From the NCBI GenBank assembly GCA_000510845.1, contig AZOF01000002.1, positions 81,421 to 145,420 on the forward strand: a stretch of 64,000 bases of DNA. The letters are read 5' to 3'. The position numbers and the translations under genes were made by a program. Positions 32,955-40,734 of the stretch are shown here, piece after piece. The DNA comes from an alpha proteobacterium SCGC AAA028-D10. GTDB lineage: Bacteria > Pseudomonadota > Alphaproteobacteria > Pelagibacterales > Pelagibacteraceae. Position 1 is the stretch's first letter. Each line of letters begins with the position of its first letter. Under the pieces are notes generated by a model that was not told the origin of the DNA, did not search any database, and saw only the letters and a list, made by a program, of their open reading frames with translations.

Positions 32955-34352
32955 ATGAAGGAAGATTTAAAATTTATAAAAAAAAATCTTGATTTAGAAA
33001 AATTTCTTAAATTATTAGATAATACTATTCAAGACACAAACGAGAGAGATATTTACAATAAATTAATTGATTGTTGCAAAACCAAAACTCTTGAAAAAGA
33101 TAAAATATCTTTTTTTTTAGGTGGACGTATACCAAAACTAGATAAATCAATGTATGAGGGAAACTTTTTTGAATTAGTAAGTGAAAATTTTAAAGTATTA
33201 AAATCAATTTCAAAAAAAAGTGCAATATATGAAGACAGATATTTATATCAATTAATAAAATCTAAAATTAATAAAACATTTTATATAACCGTTTATCATA
33301 AGTACGATAATACAAATGATGGATACTTCGTAACTTACAAATCAGAAAATCAAAAAGATGCATTAATAAAACTCAAAGATTTAAGTAAAAAACCTATTCG
33401 ATATATATCTTCAGGCAAAGTTATTTATGATGAAACTGACAAAACTTATAATGAATTAAATACAGACGAAGCAATACAATTGGCAATTAGGAACATCAAA
33501 GAATTAGAAAATTTCCCTGATAAGTTTAAAAAAGATAAACAAGTGATGAGTGCAGTAATTTCTGTAAATTCCTCGGCAATAAAATTTGCTGATGAAAGTT
33601 TAAAAAAAGATAGATCTTTTATTCTAAACTTAGTTCACACCTGGTCAGATATATTAAAATATGCTGATAAAAGTTTAAGAAAAGACAAGTCTATAGTTCT
33701 TAAAGCAGCAAAGAATTGGAGTTCAGCATTAGAATTTGCAGATGAAAGTTTAAAAAAAGATAGGTCTTTTGTACTTGAATTAGTCAAGCAAGGTGGTTTT
33801 TCACTTTTTTATGTAGATAAAATTTTCAGAAAAGATCGTTTAATTGTAAAAGAAGCGGTCACCAATGATGGTGGATCATTAGAACTTGTAGATGAGAGTT
33901 TTAAAAAAGATAAATCAATAGTTAATCTTGCAATAAAATCTTATGGAACAGCATTACAATATGCCCATTCAAAACTAAAAAAAAATAAGTCAATTGTTCT
34001 TGAAGCAGTAAAATCAGATTACGACGCATTAGAATATGCAGATAAAAGTTTAAAAAAGAATAAATCTTTTATTATTAAAGTGGTTAAATTTTGGGGTTCT
34101 GCCTTAGAGCACGTCGATCAAAGTTTAAAAAAAGATAAAACAGTTGTAACTCAAGCAGTTAAACAAAATGGAAATGCGCTTGAGTTTGCAGATTTAAGTT
34201 TAAAAAAAGATGAGTCTATTGCTCTAATGGCGGTTAAACAAGATAGAGGAGCATTAAGATTTGTACACGAAAGTTTAAAAAAATATATTGAAGAAAAAAT
34301 GTTATCTATTTTTGAAAAAAGGTTAATTATTAATAGAAAAAAATTCAATTAA
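32955..34352 (+). CDS. Repeat protein with ten 25-residue DUF4116-like repeats
   Basis: A 465-residue protein. Residues 1-192 form a unique N-terminal part that includes a strand-rich segment (FYITVYHKYDNTNDGYFVTY). Residues 193-442 are ten uninterrupted 25-residue repeats of consensus KDKSIVLxAVKxxGxALEFADESLK, matching the DUF4116 pattern, probably a stack of helical hairpins. A short basic tail follows. The repeats are spaced exactly 75 bases apart in DNA and differ from each other, so they are old or selected. A protein-binding scaffold role is likely; the target is unknown. Confidence 0.8.
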   Translation: MKEDLKFIKKNLDLEKFLKLLDNTIQDTNERDIYNKLIDCCKTKTLEKDKISFFLGGRIPKLDKSMYEGNFFELVSENFKVLKSISKKSAIYEDRYLYQLIKSKINKTFYITVYHKYDNTNDGYFVTYKSENQKDALIKLKDLSKKPIRYISSGKVIYDETDKTYNELNTDEAIQLAIRNIKELENFPDKFKKDKQVMSAVISVNSSAIKFADESLKKDRSFILNLVHTWSDILKYADKSLRKDKSIVLKAAKNWSSALEFADESLKKDRSFVLELVKQGGFSLFYVDKIFRKDRLIVKEAVTNDGGSLELVDESFKKDKSIVNLAIKSYGTALQYAHSKLKKNKSIVLEAVKSDYDALEYADKSLKKNKSFIIKVVKFWGSALEHVDQSLKKDKTVVTQAVKQNGNALEFADLSLKKDESIALMAVKQDRGALRFVHESLKKYIEEKMLSIFEKRLIINRKKFN

Positions 34353-34441
34353 AGTGAAAAAAATTAATAAAAAAAATATATTAATTAGCGTTAACGAAAA
34401 GAAATTTATCCTATATTAAAAAAATTAAATTAGAAAATTAA

Positions 34442-34780
34442 ATGAAAGAAGATTTGACAAATTTCTTTGTACGTTTACGTTTAGCAATTACAAGAATTTT
34501 ATACTCTCTTAAATACTTTAATAGAGGCATAGTTTTAGACGAAGAAATAAAAAAAATACCCACCAAAATAGTTGAAAATAGGGAATATTCATTTCTTACA
34601 GAGGTTAAAAGTTTTAATAAATCTTCAAATGAAAAAGATCTTGATAAGGAAGAGAGGTATTATCTTTTATCTAAAGAAGAAGAAGGTTGGGAATTTATTA
34701 AAAAGGAAATAATATTTGCTACTATGAATGATAATAATATCAATAAAAAAAAATATTTTTGGAGAAAAGATATAAAATGA
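34442..34780 (+). CDS. Truncated PWLN-family copy C fused to unrelated tail (112 aa)
   Basis: The first 20 residues (MKEDLTNFFVRLRLAITRIL) match the C-terminal helix of PWLN copy B, and the DNA there (34443-34502) is visibly similar to 32193-32252. The LPWLN core is missing. The rest (EEIKKIPTKIVENREYSFLTEVKSF... and a basic tail) is unfamiliar. It may be a decayed copy whose remnant opened a new frame, or a real shortened protein. Its TGA overlaps the ATG of the protease gene, so it could still couple translation. Confidence 0.5.
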   Translation: MKEDLTNFFVRLRLAITRILYSLKYFNRGIVLDEEIKKIPTKIVENREYSFLTEVKSFNKSSNEKDLDKEERYYLLSKEEEGWEFIKKEIIFATMNDNNINKKKYFWRKDIK

Positions 34781-36045
34781 AAAAAATATTAACTATCCTA
34801 TCTTTTGTACTATTGTCCAAAAGTGCTTATGCAAATGAACTTCAGAAGATTTTAAGTGATGCAAATAAATATACAGTTAAGATCTCACACTCTACTAATA
34901 CTCCATTTATAGAGGACAATTATAATGCATCTTTTGGTTCGGGAATTTTAATTGATAAAACAAACGGCATTATAATTACGAATGCACACGTTTCTTCGTA
35001 TTCGCCATCTATCAATAGAGTAAATTTTAAATTTTCTGATCCTATACAATCTAAGCAAATTTATATTGACCCTGAAATTGATCTTGCATTTTTACAAGTA
35101 GATCCAAAGTCCATTCCTAAAGAAGCGATAGAAGCAAAACTACAATGTAAGAACGATTATAAACAAGGACAAAACGTAGTTGCCTTTGGTCATCCTGATG
35201 GCAAAGATTTTACAATTACACGAGGCATCATTTCAGCAATAAGATATGAAACAGATTTTTTTGAGTCTATTCAAACTGATGCCGCTATCAACGGTGGCAA
35301 TTCAGGTGGAGCATTAATTGATATAAGTTCTGGTTTAGTAGTAGGGATTAACTCTTTTGGTGTAACAGATGCAGAAGGACTTAATTTTGCGTTACCTTCT
35401 TATACTGCCTGTAAGGTATTAGAATTATATAAAAATAAAAAAGATCCATCACCTTTAGATTTTCAAGTTTTCTTCTCAAACAATAAAGAACAAGGAAAGT
35501 TTTTAAGAATATCAGAAGTTTTAAATAAACAATCTTTACTAAAAGTTGGTGATGAGATTTTAGAAGTGGATAATAAGAAAGTTGAAAACCCAACTCAATT
35601 AAGCAACGAAGCAAGAGGCAAATCCAATATTACAGTTAAAATTTTAAGAGATAACAAACAACAAGAACTTAAACTTCAATTAAAATCTAGAGGCAGTGTA
35701 ACAGAACGGGTTGGTCTAATTTTTTCTAACATTGTTATAGGTGATAAATCTTCATCTACATCTGGAATTATTAATCAAAAAATGAATAATCCAGATACTA
35801 ATTTAGTAGTACAAAATTTAAGAAGTGGACCAGGTTCAGGAAAAATAAGAAAGTTTGATGTGATAAATTACGTAGATGGTAAAGAGTTTAAAACAGTTCA
35901 ATCACTTCACGATTATTTAAAGAATAAAAAAGTGATAGAAATTGTCTTTAGAAGACCAGGTTTAAATGAAGAAAGAAAAATAATTTTTACAGATTTTCAC
36001 GATAAGATTGAAGTAGAGGATGTTAGATTATTAAAGTTTAACTAA
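34777..36045 (+). CDS. HtrA/DegP-type periplasmic serine protease
   Basis: A 422-residue protease with a signal peptide (MKKILTILSFVLLSKSAYA, cut after residue 19). The trypsin-like triad is His71 (TNAHVSS), Asp102 (IDLAFLQV) and Ser176 (GGNSGGAL). Two PDZ-like regions follow: LLKVGDEILEVDNKKV, and GKIRKFDVINYVDGKEF with a C-terminal strand. I chose the ATG that overlaps the upstream TGA, with GGAG 12 bases before it, over a TTG 18 bases earlier. Periplasmic location is expected. Mobile islands rarely carry HtrA with Pif1, so its role may be in surface stress or defence. Confidence 0.88.
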   Translation: MKKILTILSFVLLSKSAYANELQKILSDANKYTVKISHSTNTPFIEDNYNASFGSGILIDKTNGIIITNAHVSSYSPSINRVNFKFSDPIQSKQIYIDPEIDLAFLQVDPKSIPKEAIEAKLQCKNDYKQGQNVVAFGHPDGKDFTITRGIISAIRYETDFFESIQTDAAINGGNSGGALIDISSGLVVGINSFGVTDAEGLNFALPSYTACKVLELYKNKKDPSPLDFQVFFSNNKEQGKFLRISEVLNKQSLLKVGDEILEVDNKKVENPTQLSNEARGKSNITVKILRDNKQQELKLQLKSRGSVTERVGLIFSNIVIGDKSSSTSGIINQKMNNPDTNLVVQNLRSGPGSGKIRKFDVINYVDGKEFKTVQSLHDYLKNKKVIEIVFRRPGLNEERKIIFTDFHDKIEVEDVRLLKFN

Positions 36046-36048
36046 GTT

Positions 36049-37557
36049 ATGAATCAAAAAGATAGTTTAGATAAAAGAGTAGATTTACCTGAAAAATTTG
36101 TTCTTACAGATGAATTTAAAAATATTTTCGATCAAATGGAAAATACAAAAAAAAATTTATTTATTACAGGTAAAGCAGGTTGTGGAAAATCAACATTGTT
36201 AGAATATTTCCGACAAAAAACTAAAAAAAACTTTGCCGTTTTATCTTTTACTGGTTTGGCATCATTAAGAGTAAGAGGAAGTACTATTCATAGTTTTTTT
36301 AAATTTCCACCCAGATTTATTAGACAATATGATCCAGATATTAGATTACATAGAAATCCTGCTGTTTTAAAAAATTTAGACACAATAATAATTGATGAAT
36401 GTTCCGCTGTAAGAGCAGATTTATTAGATGCAATTGATGAGTCATTAAAAAAAAATAGAAAAAATGAAAAAATTTTTGGAGGGGTACAGATTATTCTAAT
36501 TGGAGATTTGTTACAATTAGCACCTATAACTGGAGGTGCAGAAAACGAGTCAATTGAGAAAACATATCCTGATGGGGCATTTTTTTTTAATGCAAGGATT
36601 TTTAATTCTGCAAAATTTAAAACATTAGAATTAACTAAAATTTTTAGGCAGTCTGATGAATTTTTTATTGATTTATTAAATAAGTTTAGACTTGCTAAAG
36701 TAGAAGATGAAGATCTTGACTTTATTAATACACGGTTTGTAGGAGAAGATTTTGAAACACCAGAAGGTGTAATTCAATTATCTACTGTAAATTCTAAAGT
36801 TGATAAAATTAATGAGGATAAATTGAATAAAATAAAATCAAAATCATTTACTTATACCGCACAGATAAAAGATAAGTTTAAAAGAGAAATGCCTGCTCCT
36901 GAGACATTAGTTTTGAAAGTTGGAGCGCAAGTAATGTGTCTTGCAAATGAAAAAGAGCAAAAATGGGTTAATGGAACTATCGCAATAGTAAAAGAATTAA
37001 ATGAAAAAGAAATTAAGATTGGTATTGGAGATAAGATTTATTTAATTAACAAGTTTCAGTGGGAGCAGTACGAATACGATTGTACTGGTTCAGTAGTAAT
37101 TCCAAAAATTGTTGGAAGATATATACAATTTCCATTAAAATTAGCATGGGCAGCAACAATACACAAATGCCAAGGGCAAACTTTTAAAGATGTAGTAATT
37201 GATATGGACAGAGGATCATTCTGTCATGGTCAAACTTACGTTGCATTAAGCAGAGCAACTTCAATTGAAGGTATTCATTTAAAAAGAGAAATAAATCGAG
37301 GCGATTTAGTATTTGATAAAAGAGTTTTTAATTTTTTAGGAACTGAGTTGGAAAAAAAATACATAACAGAAATAGATAGTTTCAGTGGCACTTCAAAAAA
37401 AAATGTAAGTGAAGTTGAAAAATGGTCAACTAAAGATGAAAAAAAACTAATAAGTCTTTATAAGAAAAAAGTTCCAGAAATAGCATTGGCGCGAATTCTA
37501 AATAAAACAACAAGTGAAGTAAGACATAAAATACTAGAACTTTTAAAATTTAATTGA
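36049..37557 (+). CDS. Pif1-like SF1 DNA helicase
   Basis: A 502-residue helicase. Walker A is GKAGCGKST at 41-49. Walker B is IIIDECSAV, and GxTIHSFF is the next conserved part. The C-terminal RecA domain has HKCQGQTF and YVALSRATSIEGI. After the helicase, residues 455-502 look like a Myb/SANT-type three-helix segment (WSTKDEKKLISLYKKKVPEIALARIL), a possible DNA-binding tail. Pif1 relatives unwind DNA and G-quadruplexes in replication and mobile-element biology. It follows the protease by 3 bases. Confidence 0.88.
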   Translation: MNQKDSLDKRVDLPEKFVLTDEFKNIFDQMENTKKNLFITGKAGCGKSTLLEYFRQKTKKNFAVLSFTGLASLRVRGSTIHSFFKFPPRFIRQYDPDIRLHRNPAVLKNLDTIIIDECSAVRADLLDAIDESLKKNRKNEKIFGGVQIILIGDLLQLAPITGGAENESIEKTYPDGAFFFNARIFNSAKFKTLELTKIFRQSDEFFIDLLNKFRLAKVEDEDLDFINTRFVGEDFETPEGVIQLSTVNSKVDKINEDKLNKIKSKSFTYTAQIKDKFKREMPAPETLVLKVGAQVMCLANEKEQKWVNGTIAIVKELNEKEIKIGIGDKIYLINKFQWEQYEYDCTGSVVIPKIVGRYIQFPLKLAWAATIHKCQGQTFKDVVIDMDRGSFCHGQTYVALSRATSIEGIHLKREINRGDLVFDKRVFNFLGTELEKKYITEIDSFSGTSKKNVSEVEKWSTKDEKKLISLYKKKVPEIALARILNKTTSEVRHKILELLKFN

Positions 37558-38013
37558 TTCCATCCATATATAAGAACCACTGGTTTTACCACCAAGTTTA
37601 AAATTATCCTCACCATCTTTTCTAAAAAAATATCCAACTTTATTTATAAGAACAAATCTATTCTCATAATCATCAAATGTTACATGGTGTCTAAATAAAA
37701 AGTCATGTCCTATAAATCTTCCTTCAAATCCAGTAAACCAACCGTGAGTATAGATTCCTTCTTTAGTTTTTTTTAAAAGATTTAAATTTAATTGTGTATA
37801 TACCCCATGTATAACTTTAGGATGTTTATCAATTGATTTTAATATTTTTTTTTTTTGATCGTAGTCAAAAATAAAATTTTTATTAAAATATTTGTTTTCT
37901 ATAAAATTTTTTAACTTATTTTTCCAAAGTTTTCCTTCAATTAAAGTTTTTGGGACTTTAATCCATTCTGGAATTCTTGATTCTTTTAAATTTATTTTAA
38001 ATTTAATCCTCAT
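37543..38013 (-). CDS. Hypothetical island protein at right end (156 aa)
   Basis: An unrecognised basic protein, the last gene before the right att site. The N-terminus is Lys/Ile rich (IKFKINLKESRIPEWIKVPKTLI). Later FTGFEGRFIGHDFLFRHHVTFDDYENRFVL holds several His residues without a known arrangement. The C-terminal GGKTSGSYIWM is Gly-rich. It overlaps the Pif1 end by 15 bases in convergent orientation. No function is assigned. Confidence 0.6.
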   Translation of the reverse strand: MRIKFKINLKESRIPEWIKVPKTLIEGKLWKNKLKNFIENKYFNKNFIFDYDQKKKILKSIDKHPKVIHGVYTQLNLNLLKKTKEGIYTHGWFTGFEGRFIGHDFLFRHHVTFDDYENRFVLINKVGYFFRKDGEDNFKLGGKTSGSYIWMESIKF

Positions 38014-38039
38014 AACCTATATTTTATATATAAACTTCA

Positions 38040-38071
38040 GGCAGACAACTTTCTAAAATAGGCAGACAACT
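38040..38071 (+). repeat. Pair of 11-bp putative integrase arm sites (right)
   Basis: GGCAGACAACT occurs at 38040-38050 and again at 38061-38071 (21-base period, about two helical turns), 38 bases inside the right att repeat. Same strand and same motif as the left-end copies. Confidence 0.7.
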
Positions 38072-38109
38072 TCTTCTAGAAGCATTGATTTTACTATACT
38101 AGTGAGGTA

Positions 38110-38135
38110 TTCAATTCCCTTCACCCGCTCCAAAA
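38110..38135 (+). repeat. Right attachment-site repeat (attR), tRNA-Gly 3' fragment
   Basis: A perfect 26-base copy of the tRNA-Gly 3' end plus three A residues. There is no D arm, anticodon or 5' acceptor strand upstream, so it is not a tRNA gene but the duplicated integration site. Confidence 0.92.
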
Positions 38136-38175
38136 TAACGCAAAAAATTATTTTATCTGATATAATAAAGTAATT

Positions 38176-38511
38176 ATGGATCTTCATAAAAAAAAATGTG
38201 TCCCCTGCAGAGGAGATATTCCTCCATTTACTAGAGAACAAATTGATGAGTATTTAAAATATTTAACAGATTGGAAAGTTTTAATTAATGAAAGAAAAGC
38301 ATTTTATCTATCAAGAGTTTATAAATTTTCTAATTTTGAAAAGAGTTTAGGTTTTATTAATAAGTTATCAAATATTGCTGAGGAGGAAGGTCATCACCCA
38401 GATTTAAAATTTGGCTGGGGTTATGCTGAAGTTAATATACTTACTCATGCAATTAATGGACTTTCTTTAAGTGATTTTATCTTAGCTTCAAAGATAGAGC
38501 AGCTAGATTAA
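38176..38511 (+). CDS. phhB: Pterin-4a-carbinolamine dehydratase
   Basis: A 111-residue PCD/DCoH protein that dehydrates 4a-hydroxytetrahydrobiopterin. The C-terminal half has the family signature AEEEGHHPDLKFGWGYAEVNILTHAINGLS, with the active-site histidines. An N-terminal CVPCRGDIPPF with two Cys is common in bacterial members. It is the first chromosomal gene beyond the island. A TATAAT at 38161-38166 lies 10 bases before the ATG, so its transcript may be leaderless. No phenylalanine hydroxylase gene is in this window. Confidence 0.9.
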   Translation: MDLHKKKCVPCRGDIPPFTREQIDEYLKYLTDWKVLINERKAFYLSRVYKFSNFEKSLGFINKLSNIAEEEGHHPDLKFGWGYAEVNILTHAINGLSLSDFILASKIEQLD

Positions 38512-38518
38512 TTATTTT

Positions 38519-39151
38519 TTATTTAAAAAAATTATTAATTATTTTGTATAGTTCTTTTTGTTTTTTTAGTTTTTTTGCGGTATTGTGGTCGCAATTTTTT
38601 ATATAAACGATCCTAATATTTTTTTGTTTTGGTATTAAACTTGCGTGATATTTCTCCTTATCATCATCCCCAAATATTAAAAGATAATCAGTATTTTTAG
38701 AAAATTTTAATTTTGGATATTTCCAGTCTTTTATTCTCAGAGCATAATTTCTAAAAGTCGTATCTTTAGTTATATTTGGGTGAATTGAAAATTGTGGGGA
38801 AAATGCAATCACTTTTTGAACATTATGTAGTGTTGAAAATATTATCGCATTAAACCCACCCATGCTATGTCCAATAGCGTAGCAAAGTTTTTTAGAAATA
38901 TTTCTTTTTATTAATTTTATATCAACATTATTAAACCAAGATCTAGTGATATCTCTAATGAAGAGTACGTTATACTTTCTAGTTAGATTAAAAAATTCCT
39001 CGTTTTGAACATATTTAGTGCCAGCCCCAATGCTCGAGAAAGATAATACGGTTTTTTTTTTGCCAGTGTAATACTGATTTATAAGTGTTTTAGTAAAATT
39101 ATAATTTTTGTTAAAAATAGAGTAGTAAATTTTTTTAAGAAAAAAAACCAT
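38519..39151 (-). CDS. Alpha/beta-hydrolase-like protein
   Basis: A 210-residue protein with a nucleophile elbow GHSMGGFNA (Ser of G-x-S-x-G), a later LLIFGDDDKEKYH that could supply the Asp, and NCDHN that could supply the His. These are the three catalytic elements in order. The substrate is unknown. It overlaps the purH stop by one base on the minus strand, so it is the last gene of the rpe-heparinase-purH run. It converges on phhB. Confidence 0.75.
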   Translation of the reverse strand: MVFFLKKIYYSIFNKNYNFTKTLINQYYTGKKKTVLSFSSIGAGTKYVQNEEFFNLTRKYNVLFIRDITRSWFNNVDIKLIKRNISKKLCYAIGHSMGGFNAIIFSTLHNVQKVIAFSPQFSIHPNITKDTTFRNYALRIKDWKYPKLKFSKNTDYLLIFGDDDKEKYHASLIPKQKNIRIVYIKNCDHNTAKKLKKQKELYKIINNFFK

Positions 39152-40710
39152 TAATGTCGAAAGTTTCTAATTCCAGTAAATACCATGGCAATTCCAGCTC
39201 TTTCCGCCGCAGCAATTACTTCATCATCTTTAATTGATCCGCCCGGCTGGATAATACATTTAACACCAATCTTGATAAGTTCATTTAATCCATCCGCAAA
39301 TGGGAAAAAAGCATCAGATGCTGCAACGCTTCCTTTAATTTCATCTTTGAAAAATTCATTAGCATTTTGACATGCGATTTTGCTAGAAGCCAATCTGTTG
39401 GTTTGGCCAGCGCCAATACCAAGTGTCTTATTATTTTTTGCTATAACAATTGCATTAGATTTTACAAATTTACAAACTTTAAATGCAAATATTAAATCAT
39501 CTAACTCTTTATCCGTTGGTTTGTTTTTAGTTACAAATTTTAATTCTTTTCTATTAATTTCAATTTGATCTTTGTCTTGGATTAAAAAATTATCACCTAA
39601 AAATGTGTAAGAAAACTTATCTTGTTCTTTAAAATTTTCTAAAGAAATTAATCTCAAGTTTTTTTTCTTTTCAAAAATTTCTAAGCTTTTTTTATTAAAG
39701 CCTTTTGCGATGATCACTTCATAGAAAGTTTTCGTGATCTCACTAGCAAGCTTTTCGTCGACTTCCCCATTAAAACTTACAATACCCCCAAAAGCACTGA
39801 TAGGATCGCTAGAAAGGGCTAATTCGTAGGATTTAAGGGCATTTTTTGCGATAGCACAGCCGCAAGGATTGTTGTGTTTAACGATAACACAAGAGCTACC
39901 ATTTTCTCCTAACTCTTTTGATATGGATACCGCTGAATGCATATCTAAATAATTATTGTAGCTAAGCTCTTTTCCTTGAATTTGTTTTATCTTGGATAAG
40001 AAATCATTTTTATAATTTATTTTATAAACAGAGGCTTGCTGATGTGGGTTCTCTCCATATCTTAATTTATCTTTGAGTTGACCCGCTATTGTAATTTTTT
40101 TTGGAAATTTATTATCCCTTAAGTCATTCATCCAGTTAGATATTACAGAGTCGTAATAAGCGGTTTCAAGAAAAGCATCGGTTGCAAGTTTTTTTCTAAA
40201 TTCAAAAGAGGTTGATCCTTTATTATTATTTAATTCATTTATTAAATCTGAATATTGATCGGTGCTTGATATAACCGTTGTAAATTTAAAATTCTTGGCC
40301 GAAGATCTAACCATGGCAGGACCACCTATGTCGATATTTTCAATCATCGTGTCAAAGTCTGCTTTTTCTAATAGCTTTTTTTCAAATGGATAAAGATTAA
40401 CAATTAGTAAATTTATAAAATCTATACCTTCTTTTTTGATTTGATCTTGGTGCTCTTTATCGTCGGCTTTAGCAAGAAGACCTCCATGAATTTTTGGGTG
40501 CAATGTTTTAAGTCTACCATCTAATATTTCAGGAAATTTTGTATATTCTGAAATTTCAGTACATTTAAAACCAAGATCTTTTATAAATTTATAGCTGCCA
40601 CCGGTGCTGATAATTTCAACATTGTTTGCTTTTAAACATTCGAGAACTTCTTTTAGATTTGTCTTATCAGAAACAGAGATTAAGGCTTTTTTAATTTTAA
40701 TCAGTTGCAT
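39151..40710 (-). CDS. purH: Bifunctional AICAR transformylase/IMP cyclohydrolase
   Basis: A 519-residue enzyme for the last two steps of IMP synthesis. The N-terminal IMPCH domain has ALISVSDKTNL and STGGS with TEFPEILDGRLKTLHP. The C-terminal transformylase has LRYGENPHQQ, the CVIVKHNNPCG loop, and GGSIKDDEVIAAA near the end. Length is normal. The AICAR from HisF/HisH is a substrate. It lies 24 bases after the heparinase-like gene, the usual alphaproteobacterial order. Confidence 0.96.
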   Translation of the reverse strand: MQLIKIKKALISVSDKTNLKEVLECLKANNVEIISTGGSYKFIKDLGFKCTEISEYTKFPEILDGRLKTLHPKIHGGLLAKADDKEHQDQIKKEGIDFINLLIVNLYPFEKKLLEKADFDTMIENIDIGGPAMVRSSAKNFKFTTVISSTDQYSDLINELNNNKGSTSFEFRKKLATDAFLETAYYDSVISNWMNDLRDNKFPKKITIAGQLKDKLRYGENPHQQASVYKINYKNDFLSKIKQIQGKELSYNNYLDMHSAVSISKELGENGSSCVIVKHNNPCGCAIAKNALKSYELALSSDPISAFGGIVSFNGEVDEKLASEITKTFYEVIIAKGFNKKSLEIFEKKKNLRLISLENFKEQDKFSYTFLGDNFLIQDKDQIEINRKELKFVTKNKPTDKELDDLIFAFKVCKFVKSNAIVIAKNNKTLGIGAGQTNRLASSKIACQNANEFFKDEIKGSVAASDAFFPFADGLNELIKIGVKCIIQPGGSIKDDEVIAAAERAGIAMVFTGIRNFRH

Positions 40711-40734
40711 GAAGGAGCATTGGGTATACGATTT

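Larger units (their letters stand above)
14345..38135. mobile_element. Integrative genomic island inserted in tRNA-Gly
   Basis: The island is bounded by perfect 26-bp direct repeats: the tRNA-Gly 3' end at left and a detached copy at right. The distance from repeat to repeat is 23,765 bases. It encodes a tyrosine integrase near the left end, a serine recombinase, two helicases, restriction-modification-like genes, a protease and many unknown proteins. Five copies of an 11-bp repeat lie just inside the ends. No phage structural, relaxase or secretion genes were recognised, so how it moves between cells is unknown. The design recalls tRNA-targeting integrative elements of marine bacteria such as tycheposons, but kinship is untested. 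Confidence 0.9.

Noticed and set aside
33531..34280. Regular 75-base spacing that could suggest a CRISPR array or satellite repeat
   Set aside because: The units are diverged, in frame, and encode 25-residue protein repeats; there are no identical repeats with unique spacers.
14371..38109. Prophage, or integrative conjugative element with relaxase
   Set aside because: No capsid, terminase, portal, tail, relaxase, coupling-protein or secretion genes were recognised among the translated frames, though divergent ones could be missed.
38110..38135. Possible second tRNA gene
   Set aside because: Only the T loop and 3' acceptor strand are present; there is no anticodon or D arm upstream. It is the att duplicate.
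39185..39568. Open frames opposite purH
   Set aside because: Shadows of the purH coding strand; the conserved purH reading explains the sequence.
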